Origin: Streptomyces sp. NBC_00094
Lineage (GTDB): Bacteria; Actinomycetota; Actinomycetes; Streptomycetales; Streptomycetaceae
Length of the DNA: 64,000 nucleotides
Direction: 5' to 3'
NCBI RefSeq assembly: GCF_026343125.1
Contig: NZ_JAPEMB010000001.1
Span: forward strand, 2,542,001 to 2,606,000
Positions 36,865 through 45,029 of the stretch are shown here, in pieces. The translations under genes were made by a program, and so were the position numbers. The notes under the pieces are model-generated. The model saw nothing but the letters and a program-made list of their open reading frames with translations. It searched no databases and had not been told where the DNA came from. Each line of letters opens with the position of its first letter. Positions within the stretch are counted from its first letter, which is position 1.

Positions 36865-39800
36865 ATGACACGTGAACGACCCTCCCGACCCGGTGCGCCC
36901 CGACCGGCCCACACCGGCCGACGCACCCTGCTGGCGGCCACCATCGTCGCGCTCGCCGGCGGACTCGTCATTCCCCTCGGCTCCGCGACCGCCCAGCCCG
37001 CCGGCGCGCAGGCATCCGCGCCCAGCGCCGCCGCTGCCGGCCGGCACGACATCACCCTCGTCACCGGCGACGTGGTGCACTACCTGGACGGCCCCGGCAA
37101 CCAGGACGTCGTCACCGTCGGCGACCCGGGCGACGCCGAACCGAACGTCCGCATCCAGGAGTTCGGCGACCACCTGTACGTGGTGCCCGAGAAGGCCGAG
37201 GCACTGCTTGCCGCCGGCCGGCTCGACCGCCGCCTGTTCGACATCAGGGCGCTCGTGGAGATGGGGTACGACGACGCGCGCAGCGGCGGCCTGCCGCTGA
37301 TCGCCACGTACGCCGACACAACCGCCCGCTCGCTGCCCGCCGCGCCCGACGGCAGCGCCGTGACCCGGCGTCTGGAGAGCATCCACGGCGCCGCGCTCAA
37401 GGCCGACAAGCGCAGCCTCGACACCTTCTGGGCCGATGTCGCGGCCTCGCCGAAGGCCCGGTCGCTCGGCGGCGGCATAGCGAAGCTGTGGCTGGACGGC
37501 CGCGTCGAGGCCGCCCTGAAGGACTCCGTGCCGCAGGTCGGCGCACCCCAGGCATGGGCCGTGGGCTACGACGGCAAGGGCATCAAGGTCGCCGTCCTCG
37601 ACACGGGCATCGACCCGAGCCACCCTGACGTCAAGGACCACATCGTCGGGTCGAAGAGCTTCGTTCCCGGCCAGGAAGTACTGGACAAGCACGGCCACGG
37701 CACCCACTGCGCCTCCACGATCGCCGGTTCCGGCGCCGCCTCGGACGGCGCGAACAAGGGCGTCGCACCGGGCGCCGACCTGCTGATCGGCAAGGTCCTC
37801 AGCGACTCGGGCTCCGGCGCCGACTCGGGGATCATCGAGGCCATGGAGTGGGCCAAGGCCGAGGGCGCCGACGTCGTCAGCATGAGCCTCGGCTCGTCTG
37901 TCCCCGATGACGGCGACAACCCGATGGCCCAGGCCGTCGACGCGCTCTCCGCCGGCGGCGGCCCACTGTTCGTCATCGCGGCCGGCAACGCGTACGCGGA
38001 GGGATCGATCGGGGCGCCCGGCTCGGCCGAAAAGGCGCTGACCGTCGCCGCGGTCGACAAGTCCGACCGGCGCGCGTCCTTCTCCAGCATGGGCCCGCTG
38101 GTGCGCTCGTACGCGCTCAAGCCGGACATCTCCGCACCCGGTGTCAACATCAACGCGGCCGCCTCGCAGGCCGTCCCGAACACCACCGGCATGTACCGCT
38201 CGATGTCGGGCACCTCGATGGCCACCCCGCACGTCGCCGGCGCCGCCGCGATCCTCAAGCAGCGCCACCCCGACTGGACAGGGCAGCAGCTCAAGGACGC
38301 GCTGATGACCACGTCCAAGCAGCTCACCGCCTACACGCCGTACCAGATGGGCACCGGCCGCCTGGACGTCAAGGCCGCCCTCGACAGCACCGTCGAGGCC
38401 ACCGGCTCGGTCGCGGCCGCCACCTACGACTGGCCACACGCGGCCACCGACACCGCCGCTCAGCGCACCATCACGTACCGCAATCACGGCACCGCGGACG
38501 TCACGCTCAATCTGACGCTCGACACCACCAGCGCCGCCTACAGCCTGTCGCGGACATCGGTCACCGTCCCGGCAGGCGGCACCGCGCAGACCGTGCTCAC
38601 CCTGGACCCGACCCAGGTCCCAGCCGCCACCACCTTCTCCGGCCAGGTCATCGCCACCAACGCCGCCAATGACGCGGTCGCCGCGCACACCGGCTTCGCG
38701 CTGCACAAGGAGCGCGAGCTGCACAACCTGACGGTCAAGCTCCTCGACCGTCAGGGCAAGCCGGCCACCGGCCGCGTGGTGCTCGCCAAGCTCGGCGATC
38801 AGGACCCGTCGATTCTCCAGCTGAACGGCGAGCAGACCCTGCGGCTGCCCCCCGGCAACTACGGGGCCTGGGCCGTCATGGACACCACCGGCGACCGCGC
38901 GGACTCACTCGCCATGATGTTCCTGGTCGACCCCGAGACGATGCTGGACAAGGACACCACGATCACGCTGGATGCGAGCAAGGCCCGTAAGATCAGCGTC
39001 CGAACGCCCGAGGAGTCCGAGACCCGGCAGTGGCGCTACGACATGGCCCGGACCGCTCCCAGCGGTGCCGTGTTCCGTGAGGCGTACCCGATCCCGGTCA
39101 AGTACGACCAGCTGTGGGCGACTCCGACCGAGCAGGTCACCGAGGGCGGCTTCAGCTTCCTGACCCGCTGGCGACAGGGCCAGGAACGGTACGACGTGAC
39201 CGCCGACGACCGCGACGTGCCGGTCACCGTGCAGAACGGCACACCCGGCACCAACGGGCGACTCCAGCTGCGTGCGGTCTACGCGGGCAACGGTGCCGCC
39301 TCCGACTACGCCGGACTGGACGTGCGCGGCAAGGCCGTCATCGTCGACCGCAGCGACGCCGTCAAGCCCACCGACCGGGTGGCGAACGCGGTCGCCGCCG
39401 GAGCCAAGGCACTGTTCGTCGTCAACGACGGCGCCGGCAACCTGCTCGAGTCCTACAGCGCCAGCGGCACGACTGCGGCCATCCCGGTCCTGTCCGTGCG
39501 CCGCGAGGACGGCCGACGGCTCGTCGACGACGCCCGCGACGGCGGCCTGCGGCTCACCGTCGACCAGCACCAGTTCGCGGAGTACCTGTACGACCTGGTC
39601 TCCCGGCACGACGGCGCCATCCCGGATCGCTCGCTGGCCTACGCCCCCGACGAGGACGACCTGGCCCGCGTGGACAGCGCCTACTACGGCCACCGCGCGG
39701 CGCTCGGCGGCGGCTACCGCTACGACCTCCCCGGGTACGGAGCGGGCGTCGGTTTCCGGGAGTGGGAGTCCTACCCGGCCACCCGCACCGAGTGGGTGAC

Positions 39801-40611
39801 CCCGCAGACCGGCAAGGCGCTCTGGTACGAGGACCACTCGGTGTTCCAGCCGGGCACGTCCAGCACCGGCCTGGAGATGCGCGGCACCCGGTCCGCCTAC
39901 CTCCCGGGCAAGCGCTTCCGCGCCGACTGGTTCGCGCCGGTGCAGAGGCCGCGCCTGGGCACCGAGTTCTGGGGTCCGTTCCGCGACACCGGCGGCAACA
40001 TGCAGTTCAACATGCCCGCCTGGGCCGACTCCGGCACGGGCCACGCCGGCGCCATGCCCGGGGACACCGAGTCGCTCGCGCTCTACCGGGACGGCGTCCT
40101 GGTCAGGCAGGGACAGTTCCAGTCGCTCGTCACCTTCGACCAGCCCGCGGAGACGCTTCCGTACACCCTGGTCCAGGACGCCTCCCGTGACTCGGCCGCC
40201 TGGAAGACCTCGGTCCGCACCCACACCGAGTGGGACTTCAGGTCCGGCAAGGACGACCTGACCGGGCCGAACAAGGGCAAGCTGCGGCTGCTCCAGCTCG
40301 ACTACGGCGTCGACACCGACCTCACGGGCGACACCAAGGCAGGGACGCGGACGGAGGTCACCCTGTCCGCCGCCACCCAGGCATGGCTGGCCGACCAGGC
40401 CAAGGCCACCGAGGCAACCCTGTCCGTGTCCTACGACGACGGCGGGACCTGGACCCCGGTCACGTTGAGCCGAACGGCCGACGGCGCGTGGAAGGCGTCC
40501 TTCGTGACGCCGGACACCCCCGGCGGATTCGTCTCCCTCAAGGCCACCGCCAAGGCCGAGGGCGGACTCGGCATCACCCAGGAAGTCATCCGGGCCTTCG
40601 GCCTGCGCTGA
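36865..40611 (+). CDS. Secreted S8 serine peptidase with PA-like domain
   Basis: 1248 residues, exported. The signal peptide spans about 1-45. The triad is D246 (AVLDTGIDPSHPDV), H278 (GHGTHCAS) and S451 (GTSMATPHVAGA), with AAGNAYAEG at the oxyanion site. A protease-associated (PA) segment lies near 810-890 (GLDVRGKAVIVDRSD...GAKALFVVND). The C-terminal half is beta-rich. Residues 60-215 before the catalytic domain look like a propeptide region and share KLWLDG and RLFDI motifs with the first subtilase. It probably cleaves extracellular proteins. The gene converges on its neighbouring LuxR-like regulator gene. Confidence 0.9.
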   Translation: MTRERPSRPGAPRPAHTGRRTLLAATIVALAGGLVIPLGSATAQPAGAQASAPSAAAAGRHDITLVTGDVVHYLDGPGNQDVVTVGDPGDAEPNVRIQEFGDHLYVVPEKAEALLAAGRLDRRLFDIRALVEMGYDDARSGGLPLIATYADTTARSLPAAPDGSAVTRRLESIHGAALKADKRSLDTFWADVAASPKARSLGGGIAKLWLDGRVEAALKDSVPQVGAPQAWAVGYDGKGIKVAVLDTGIDPSHPDVKDHIVGSKSFVPGQEVLDKHGHGTHCASTIAGSGAASDGANKGVAPGADLLIGKVLSDSGSGADSGIIEAMEWAKAEGADVVSMSLGSSVPDDGDNPMAQAVDALSAGGGPLFVIAAGNAYAEGSIGAPGSAEKALTVAAVDKSDRRASFSSMGPLVRSYALKPDISAPGVNINAAASQAVPNTTGMYRSMSGTSMATPHVAGAAAILKQRHPDWTGQQLKDALMTTSKQLTAYTPYQMGTGRLDVKAALDSTVEATGSVAAATYDWPHAATDTAAQRTITYRNHGTADVTLNLTLDTTSAAYSLSRTSVTVPAGGTAQTVLTLDPTQVPAATTFSGQVIATNAANDAVAAHTGFALHKERELHNLTVKLLDRQGKPATGRVVLAKLGDQDPSILQLNGEQTLRLPPGNYGAWAVMDTTGDRADSLAMMFLVDPETMLDKDTTITLDASKARKISVRTPEESETRQWRYDMARTAPSGAVFREAYPIPVKYDQLWATPTEQVTEGGFSFLTRWRQGQERYDVTADDRDVPVTVQNGTPGTNGRLQLRAVYAGNGAASDYAGLDVRGKAVIVDRSDAVKPTDRVANAVAAGAKALFVVNDGAGNLLESYSASGTTAAIPVLSVRREDGRRLVDDARDGGLRLTVDQHQFAEYLYDLVSRHDGAIPDRSLAYAPDEDDLARVDSAYYGHRAALGGGYRYDLPGYGAGVGFREWESYPATRTEWVTPQTGKALWYEDHSVFQPGTSSTGLEMRGTRSAYLPGKRFRADWFAPVQRPRLGTEFWGPFRDTGGNMQFNMPAWADSGTGHAGAMPGDTESLALYRDGVLVRQGQFQSLVTFDQPAETLPYTLVQDASRDSAAWKTSVRTHTEWDFRSGKDDLTGPNKGKLRLLQLDYGVDTDLTGDTKAGTRTEVTLSAATQAWLADQAKATEATLSVSYDDGGTWTPVTLSRTADGAWKASFVTPDTPGGFVSLKATAKAEGGLGITQEVIRAFGLR

Positions 40612-40671
40612 TCCCCCACCTGCCCGACGGTGGTCGGCCCGCACGCCGCGGTCGCCCACCGCCGGGCGCTC

Positions 40672-41640
40672 TCACCGGCTGATCCAGCCCGACTCGGCGA
40701 CGTGCCAGCCCAGTTGCATCCGGGTGTCGACGCCGGTCAGCTCCATCAGCCGCCGCATCCGCCGCTGCACCGTACGAAGCCCCAGCTCCAGCTGCTTGGC
40801 CACCATCGAGTCGGTCTGCCCCAGCAAGAGCAGGGAAAGGATCCGCACGTCGGTCTCGTCCGGCCCCTCCACCTGCTCGTCCACCGTCGCTCCTCCCGCG
40901 GTCAGCACGACGGGCCTCGCCTCGGCCCACACCGCCTCGAACAGGCCCACCAGGACGTCCACCATCCCCGCCGCGTGAACCACCACGGCCGAGGGTTCGG
41001 CCGAGGCCCGGACGAGGGGCACCAGGCCCACCGTCCCGTCGGACACGAGCAGCTCGGTGGGCACACGATCGACCACTCGCACCTGCTGCCCCCGGTCGAG
41101 GGCCGCCGCCAGCGGCCCCATGATCCCAGGACGGTCCAGGACCCGACGCTCGATCACCACCCGGTACCCCACCCCGCGTCCGGTAGCCAGCTCCTCGGCC
41201 CCGCGCATTGCGACCGTGTCGCCCGGCACCAGGGCAAGCACCTCCCGTGTGGCCGACGCCCGCACCTGCTCAAAGCGGTTGCGCACGGCCTCGGCGCCGG
41301 CCACCACGTCCACCACGTCGTACCCGGCCGGCCGGACCGCCGTACGCCGGTAGTCCTCGGCCAAGGACAGGGCAGCGGCCTCCGCCTGTGCCAGTTCGTG
41401 GCGGCGCTGAGCGAGCAGCCCGGTCAGCGCCAACGCCGGAGGCGCCGGCACATGGTGCCCCGACGCGTCGCCCGACGGCGTGACCAACCCCCGGCCGGTC
41501 AGGCTCTTCAACACAGCAGCCACCTCCGCCTCGGTGACCCCGAGGTCGCGGGCCAACGTGGGGGCGCCGGCGGAGCCGGACTCCACGAGGCCGCGGTAGA
41601 CGGCCTCTTCCCGCTCCCCCAGTCCCACGATCTCCAGCAT
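40672..41640 (-). CDS. TrmB/LuxR-like transcriptional regulator
   Basis: 322 residues with the same layout as the regulator at 35701: an N-terminal TrmB-like winged helix (about 5-55, GLGEREEAVYRGLVESG), a central domain with GAEAVRNRFEQVRASAT, and a C-terminal LuxR-type helix-turn-helix (about 265-320: ILSLLLLGQTDSMVAKQ...LRTVQRRMRRLMELT). The last 25 residues closely match the other regulator (TRMQLGWHVAESGW). ATG at 41640 has AAAGGAGC 6 nt upstream. It converges with the S8 peptidase at 36865. Confidence 0.85.
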   Translation of the reverse strand: MLEIVGLGEREEAVYRGLVESGSAGAPTLARDLGVTEAEVAAVLKSLTGRGLVTPSGDASGHHVPAPPALALTGLLAQRRHELAQAEAAALSLAEDYRRTAVRPAGYDVVDVVAGAEAVRNRFEQVRASATREVLALVPGDTVAMRGAEELATGRGVGYRVVIERRVLDRPGIMGPLAAALDRGQQVRVVDRVPTELLVSDGTVGLVPLVRASAEPSAVVVHAAGMVDVLVGLFEAVWAEARPVVLTAGGATVDEQVEGPDETDVRILSLLLLGQTDSMVAKQLELGLRTVQRRMRRLMELTGVDTRMQLGWHVAESGWISR

Positions 41641-42312
41641 GGCTTGCTCCTTTCATCGGGTACCGCAAGGGCCCGGGACCTCCATGGAGACCCCGGGTCC
41701 GCGACGGACCGGGTGACGCCCACCGAAGTCCGGATCCGGATGGGGATAGCCCCGTCCCCACGACGTCCGCCGTGTCGTCGGCGATCGCGATGCGGTGCTT
41801 CCCTTCGGGCAGCCGGATCTCCGCGCCCCGCCGCGCAGCGGGGACTGTTCGAGGCACCGTCCCCGGATCACGGCCGTCAGATCGTCACACGCACTCGCCA
41901 GACGGGGTTTCGCCGACAGCTGTCGCATGTGCGCCCGGGCACAAAGACGCCACCGCCCGAGAAGGCAGGGAGGCTGGGTGTGGCGGCCTGCCCAAGAGCC
42001 CTAGCAGGAGGCCGCGATCAGCGGCCTGCGCGCCGTTGGCCACTGATCGTTCAGCTAGTGCCGCCGCCCATCGGCGTCGAGTTCAGGACGACGAGGGCGG
42101 CGATGTGGTGTTCCCGAGCGGCGTCCGCGGTCATGGCAGGCGCATGCCCCTCTACCTCCAGGCACTCGTGGACGGCGAGGGGTTCGAGGAGCAGGTGGAG
42201 GTGGCGCACTCGGCCCCAACTACCGACCGAGCAAGCGGCCCCGGAACCCCACCGACGAGCCTCCGACCAACTGACCGATGAAGCAAGAGGGGCATCAAGG
42301 ATGCAGAATTCA
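41641..42312. other. Non-coding stretch before copy 3 repeat
   Basis: About 670 bases with no frame showing both Streptomyces codon bias and a recognisable protein. It contains the upstream region of the regulator at 40672. Several overlapping open frames exist but none has a ribosome site or family motif. It may be decayed element DNA. Confidence 0.4.
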
Positions 42313-42555
42313 ACACAGTGTGCGGCGTGTCACACGCAAGGGCTGTGGGATCGCTGTGGGATCATCGTCGTGGCTCCACACCCAGGTTCCACCTAAAACC
42401 CCAGGTCAAGAAGGTCAAGGCCCGTTGCGGCGGACCAGAAGCGCACGTTTCGCCGCACCGATGCGAGGCGTTCGCCGCACGCGAAAACACCCCTCCAGGG
42501 GCGTTTTCGCAGGTCAGAACGTTTTTCTTGGTGGGGCGGGTGGGACTCGAACCCA
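42313..42555. repeat. tRNA-end repeat, copy 3 (junction at the intact tRNA)
   Basis: It ends inside the intact tRNA; the core is 42530-42555. The left flank matches copy 2: a GTGTCACAC palindrome near 42328, two GTGGGATC motifs at 42345-42352 and 42356-42363 (one helical turn apart), CACCTAAAACCCCAGGTCA, and a perfect hairpin at 42481-42510. Paired short direct repeats near a tRNA-end core look like arm-type integrase sites; this reading is inference. Confidence 0.75.
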
Positions 42556-42605
42556 CGGCCGACGGATTATGAGTCCGCTGCTCTAACCGGCTGAGCTACC
42601 GCCCC
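42532..42605 (-). tRNA. tRNA with CAT anticodon (Ile2 or elongator Met)
   Basis: 74 nt. All stems pair: acceptor GGGGCGG/CCGCCCC, D stem GCTC/GAGC, anticodon stem GCGGA/TCCGT and T stem GTGGG/CCCAC; discriminator A. Loop CTCATAA gives anticodon CAT. The anticodon stem and variable region resemble bacterial tRNA-Ile2, which uses lysidine, more than elongator Met, but I cannot exclude Met. CCA is not encoded. Its 3' 24 nt are duplicated at 4207 and 18444. Confidence 0.92.
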
Positions 42606-42736
42606 GAACGCTGAGGCGCGTACATGTGTGCGCGCCGTCTGCCGCAGCATAGCCGCTCATACGATCTCCTGCTTCGGATGATCGGCTCTGCTGACCATGA
42701 AGACCCCGTCGCGCCGCGCTTGGTTCCCGGAGACGC

Positions 42737-42760
42737 GAAAAAGGACCCCGAAGGGTCCTC
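42737..42760 (-). terminator. Rho-independent terminator of tRNA-Asn genes
   Basis: Read on the minus strand, AGGACCC-(4)-GGGTCCT is followed by TTTTT. It lies 11 nt beyond the first tRNA-Asn. This is the clearest intrinsic terminator in the window. Confidence 0.85.
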
Positions 42761-42770
42761 TTCCGTCCTG

Positions 42771-42843
42771 CTCCCCCGACTGGACTCGAACCAGTAACCT
42801 GCCGATTAACAGTCGGCTGCTCTGCCAATTGAGCTACAGGGGA
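42771..42843 (-). tRNA. tRNA-Asn (GTT)
   Basis: 73 nt with good acceptor (TCCCCTG/CGGGGGA), D, anticodon (CCGAC/GTCGG) and T stems; loop TGTTAAT gives anticodon GTT; discriminator G. It is identical to the copy at 42851-42923, 7 nt away, and follows it in the direction of transcription. Confidence 0.95.
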
Positions 42844-42850
42844 TCGCGCG

Positions 42851-42923
42851 CTCCCCCGACTGGACTCGAACCAGTAACCTGCCGATTAACAGTCGGCTGC
42901 TCTGCCAATTGAGCTACAGGGGA
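42851..42923 (-). tRNA. tRNA-Asn (GTT), second copy
   Basis: Identical in sequence to the gene at 42771-42843, with the same minus-strand orientation and a 7-nt spacer. It is the upstream member of the pair, so both are probably processed from one transcript. Confidence 0.95.
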
Positions 42924-43082
42924 TTGCTGCGTTTGCACCGAACGTACCCACTCCGGGTGTCCCGGGCGGGCGGTTGCTCGCTGCGACACATACATTAGCG
43001 CAAGCAGGGGGGTGCTCCGCCAATCGGTATCGCCGTGGGCACCAGCGATGCATCAGGGAAGCTCCAGGGAAGGGTGGTGGCC

Positions 43083-43394
43083 GTGCGGTACAAGCTGACG
43101 TTCGTCGTGGGACTTGCCCTCGGTTACGTGATCGGCACGCGGGCCGGACGCGAGCGGTACGAGGAGATGAAGAAGTCCGCCAGGGACTTCGCGCAGAACC
43201 CGGCCGTGCGCAACGCCGCCGAGTCGGCGGCCCAGACCGGGCGCCAGGTCGCGGGCAAGGCGGTGCACGCCGTGAGTGACACGGTGGGCGACAGGCTGCC
43301 GTCGTCCGTGACCGACCGGTTCCACGCGCTGTGCGGGCACGGGCGCTCCAACGGCAAGGTCGAGGACGACGACTGGGGCACCAGCAACACCTGA
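43083..43394 (+). CDS. Small YtxH-like membrane-anchored protein
   Basis: 103 residues. One N-terminal hydrophobic helix (about 5-20, LTFVVGLALGYVIGTRAGRE) with the GYxxGxRAGRERYE pattern, then a charged alpha-helical tail with AQTGRQVAGKA. This resembles small YtxH-domain proteins of unknown function. GTG at 43083 is chosen, with GGGAAGG 8 nt upstream. It is followed 39 nt later by the FGGY kinase gene, possibly cotranscribed. Confidence 0.75.
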   Translation: MRYKLTFVVGLALGYVIGTRAGRERYEEMKKSARDFAQNPAVRNAAESAAQTGRQVAGKAVHAVSDTVGDRLPSSVTDRFHALCGHGRSNGKVEDDDWGTSNT

Positions 43395-43433
43395 GCCCCC
43401 GCCGGGCCCCCACGTGCGGCAGAATCATGTGCC

Positions 43434-44873
43434 ATGGGGATAGTCGCCGGACTCGACAGCTCTGCTGGATTCACGCGCATCGTCGTCTGTGACACGGACA
43501 CGGGCGCCGTACTGCGCCAGGGGTACGCCGCACACCAGGGCGAACCCAAGGCCACCGAGGTCGATCCGCAGGCATGGCTGCTCTCCCTCGGGGAGGCCGC
43601 GACCGGCGGGCTCCTGGAGGGCGTGCAGGCCATCGGCGTCTCGGCCCAACAGAACGGGCTCGTGCCGCTCGACGCGCAGGGCGGTCTCGTACGGCCCGCG
43701 CTCGTCGGCAACGACAAGCGGGCCCAGGTCGCCGCGGCCGACCTCGTCGAGTCGCTCGGCGGGCGCCAGGCGTGGGCCGAGGCCGTCGGCTGCGTGCCGG
43801 GCTCCGGGCAGCCGGTCGCCAAACTGCGCTGGCTGGCCCGTACGGAGCCGGAGAACGCCCAGCGGATCGCGATGGTCCTCCAGCCGCACGACTGGCTGGT
43901 CTGGCAGCTCCTCGGCCGGCCCGCCCGCCGCACCACCGACCGCGGCGCCGCCTCCGGCACCGGCTACTGGTCGGCCCGGACCGGCGCGTACCGCCCCGAC
44001 CTCCTGGAACTCGCCCTCGGGCACCAGGCCGTGCTGCCCGAGGTCCTCGGTCCCGCCGAGGCCGCCGGCACCACCCCCGAGGGGCTGCTCATCTCCGCCG
44101 GAACGGGCGAGACGATGGCCGCCGCGCTCGGTCTCGGTCTCGGCCCCGGCGACGCGGTCGTCTCGCTCGGCGCCTCCGGCTCCGTGATGGCCGTGCACCA
44201 CGAGGCCCTCGCCGACCCCAGCGGCATGATCACCTCCTTCGCCGACGCCACCGGCATGCACCTGCCCGTCGTCCACACCTCCAACGCGGTACGGGTGCTG
44301 CGCGGCACCGCCGAGATGCTGGGCGTCGAGTCGCTGGAGGAGCTCTCCGCGCTCGCCCTGAAGTCGACGCCGGGCGCCTCCGGGCTCGTCCTGCTGCCCT
44401 ACCTGGAGGGCGAGCGGACCCCGAACCTCCCGCACACCGCGGGCACCCTCAGCGGGCTGCGGCGCGAGTCGATGAAGCCCGAACACCTCGCGCGGGCCGC
44501 GTTCGAGGGGATGCTCTGCGCGCTCGCCGACGCCATGGACGTCCTGCGCGGGCGCGGTGTCGAGGTGCGGCGGGTCTTCCTGCTCGGCGCCTCGGCCGGC
44601 CTGACGGCCGTACAGGCCCTCGCGCCCGCGCTCCTCGGCGCGCAGGTCGTCGTCCCCCAGCCGGCCGACTACGCGGCGCTCGGAGCCGCCCGGCAGGCCG
44701 CCTGGGCCCTCGGGGTCGCCCGGGGCACGCTGTCGCCGTCCGCTCCCCCGGCCTGGCAGGGCGCCGCCGCCCAGGTCCTGGAACCCGGCGAGGAACTGCC
44801 GGTGGGACAGGCCGTGCGGCAGCAGTACGCGGCGACACGGGAGCAGATCCACCCGGGCGCGTTCGGCGCGTAG
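43434..44873 (+). CDS. FGGY-family sugar kinase (xylulokinase-like)
   Basis: 479 residues, cytoplasmic. The N-terminal ATPase-fold strand GLDSSAGFTRIVVCD, the substrate-site motif GVSAQQNGLVPLD (about 68-80), RGAASGTGYWS (about 170-180), and the phosphate loop GDAVVSLGASGSV (about 240-252) match xylulokinases and related FGGY kinases, which phosphorylate ketopentoses or polyols with ATP. The C-terminal FGGY signature region, VFLLGASAGLTAVQALAPALL, is recognisable. No sugar transporter or isomerase is next to it, so the substrate remains open. Confidence 0.85.
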   Translation: MGIVAGLDSSAGFTRIVVCDTDTGAVLRQGYAAHQGEPKATEVDPQAWLLSLGEAATGGLLEGVQAIGVSAQQNGLVPLDAQGGLVRPALVGNDKRAQVAAADLVESLGGRQAWAEAVGCVPGSGQPVAKLRWLARTEPENAQRIAMVLQPHDWLVWQLLGRPARRTTDRGAASGTGYWSARTGAYRPDLLELALGHQAVLPEVLGPAEAAGTTPEGLLISAGTGETMAAALGLGLGPGDAVVSLGASGSVMAVHHEALADPSGMITSFADATGMHLPVVHTSNAVRVLRGTAEMLGVESLEELSALALKSTPGASGLVLLPYLEGERTPNLPHTAGTLSGLRRESMKPEHLARAAFEGMLCALADAMDVLRGRGVEVRRVFLLGASAGLTAVQALAPALLGAQVVVPQPADYAALGAARQAAWALGVARGTLSPSAPPAWQGAAAQVLEPGEELPVGQAVRQQYAATREQIHPGAFGA

Positions 44874-44883
44874 CCCCCGCCAG

Positions 44884-44933
44884 GGGGTGTCTTGCCGATC
44901 AGGCCGAGCCCCGCCTGATCGGCAAGACACCCC
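44884..44933. terminator. Perfect 21-bp inverted repeat terminator
   Basis: Arms 44884-44904 and 44913-44933 are exact reverse complements around an 8-nt loop, 10 nt after the kinase stop codon. The arm sequence CCTGATCGGCAAGAC recurs at about 54511, suggesting a dispersed repeat family used as terminators. Confidence 0.85.
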
Positions 44934-45029
44934 GCCTAAACCCGCGCTTCGTAAAGTCTTCGCCAGGGCTCGCCCCGCACCCCGAAAACCGAGTCGTCTC
45001 CCACAGGGGTGCGGGCGATAGTAGGACCC

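Noticed and set aside
41653..41928. Minus-strand frame upstream of the regulator
   Set aside because: No ribosome site, no similarity I recognise, and composition not typical of coding DNA here.
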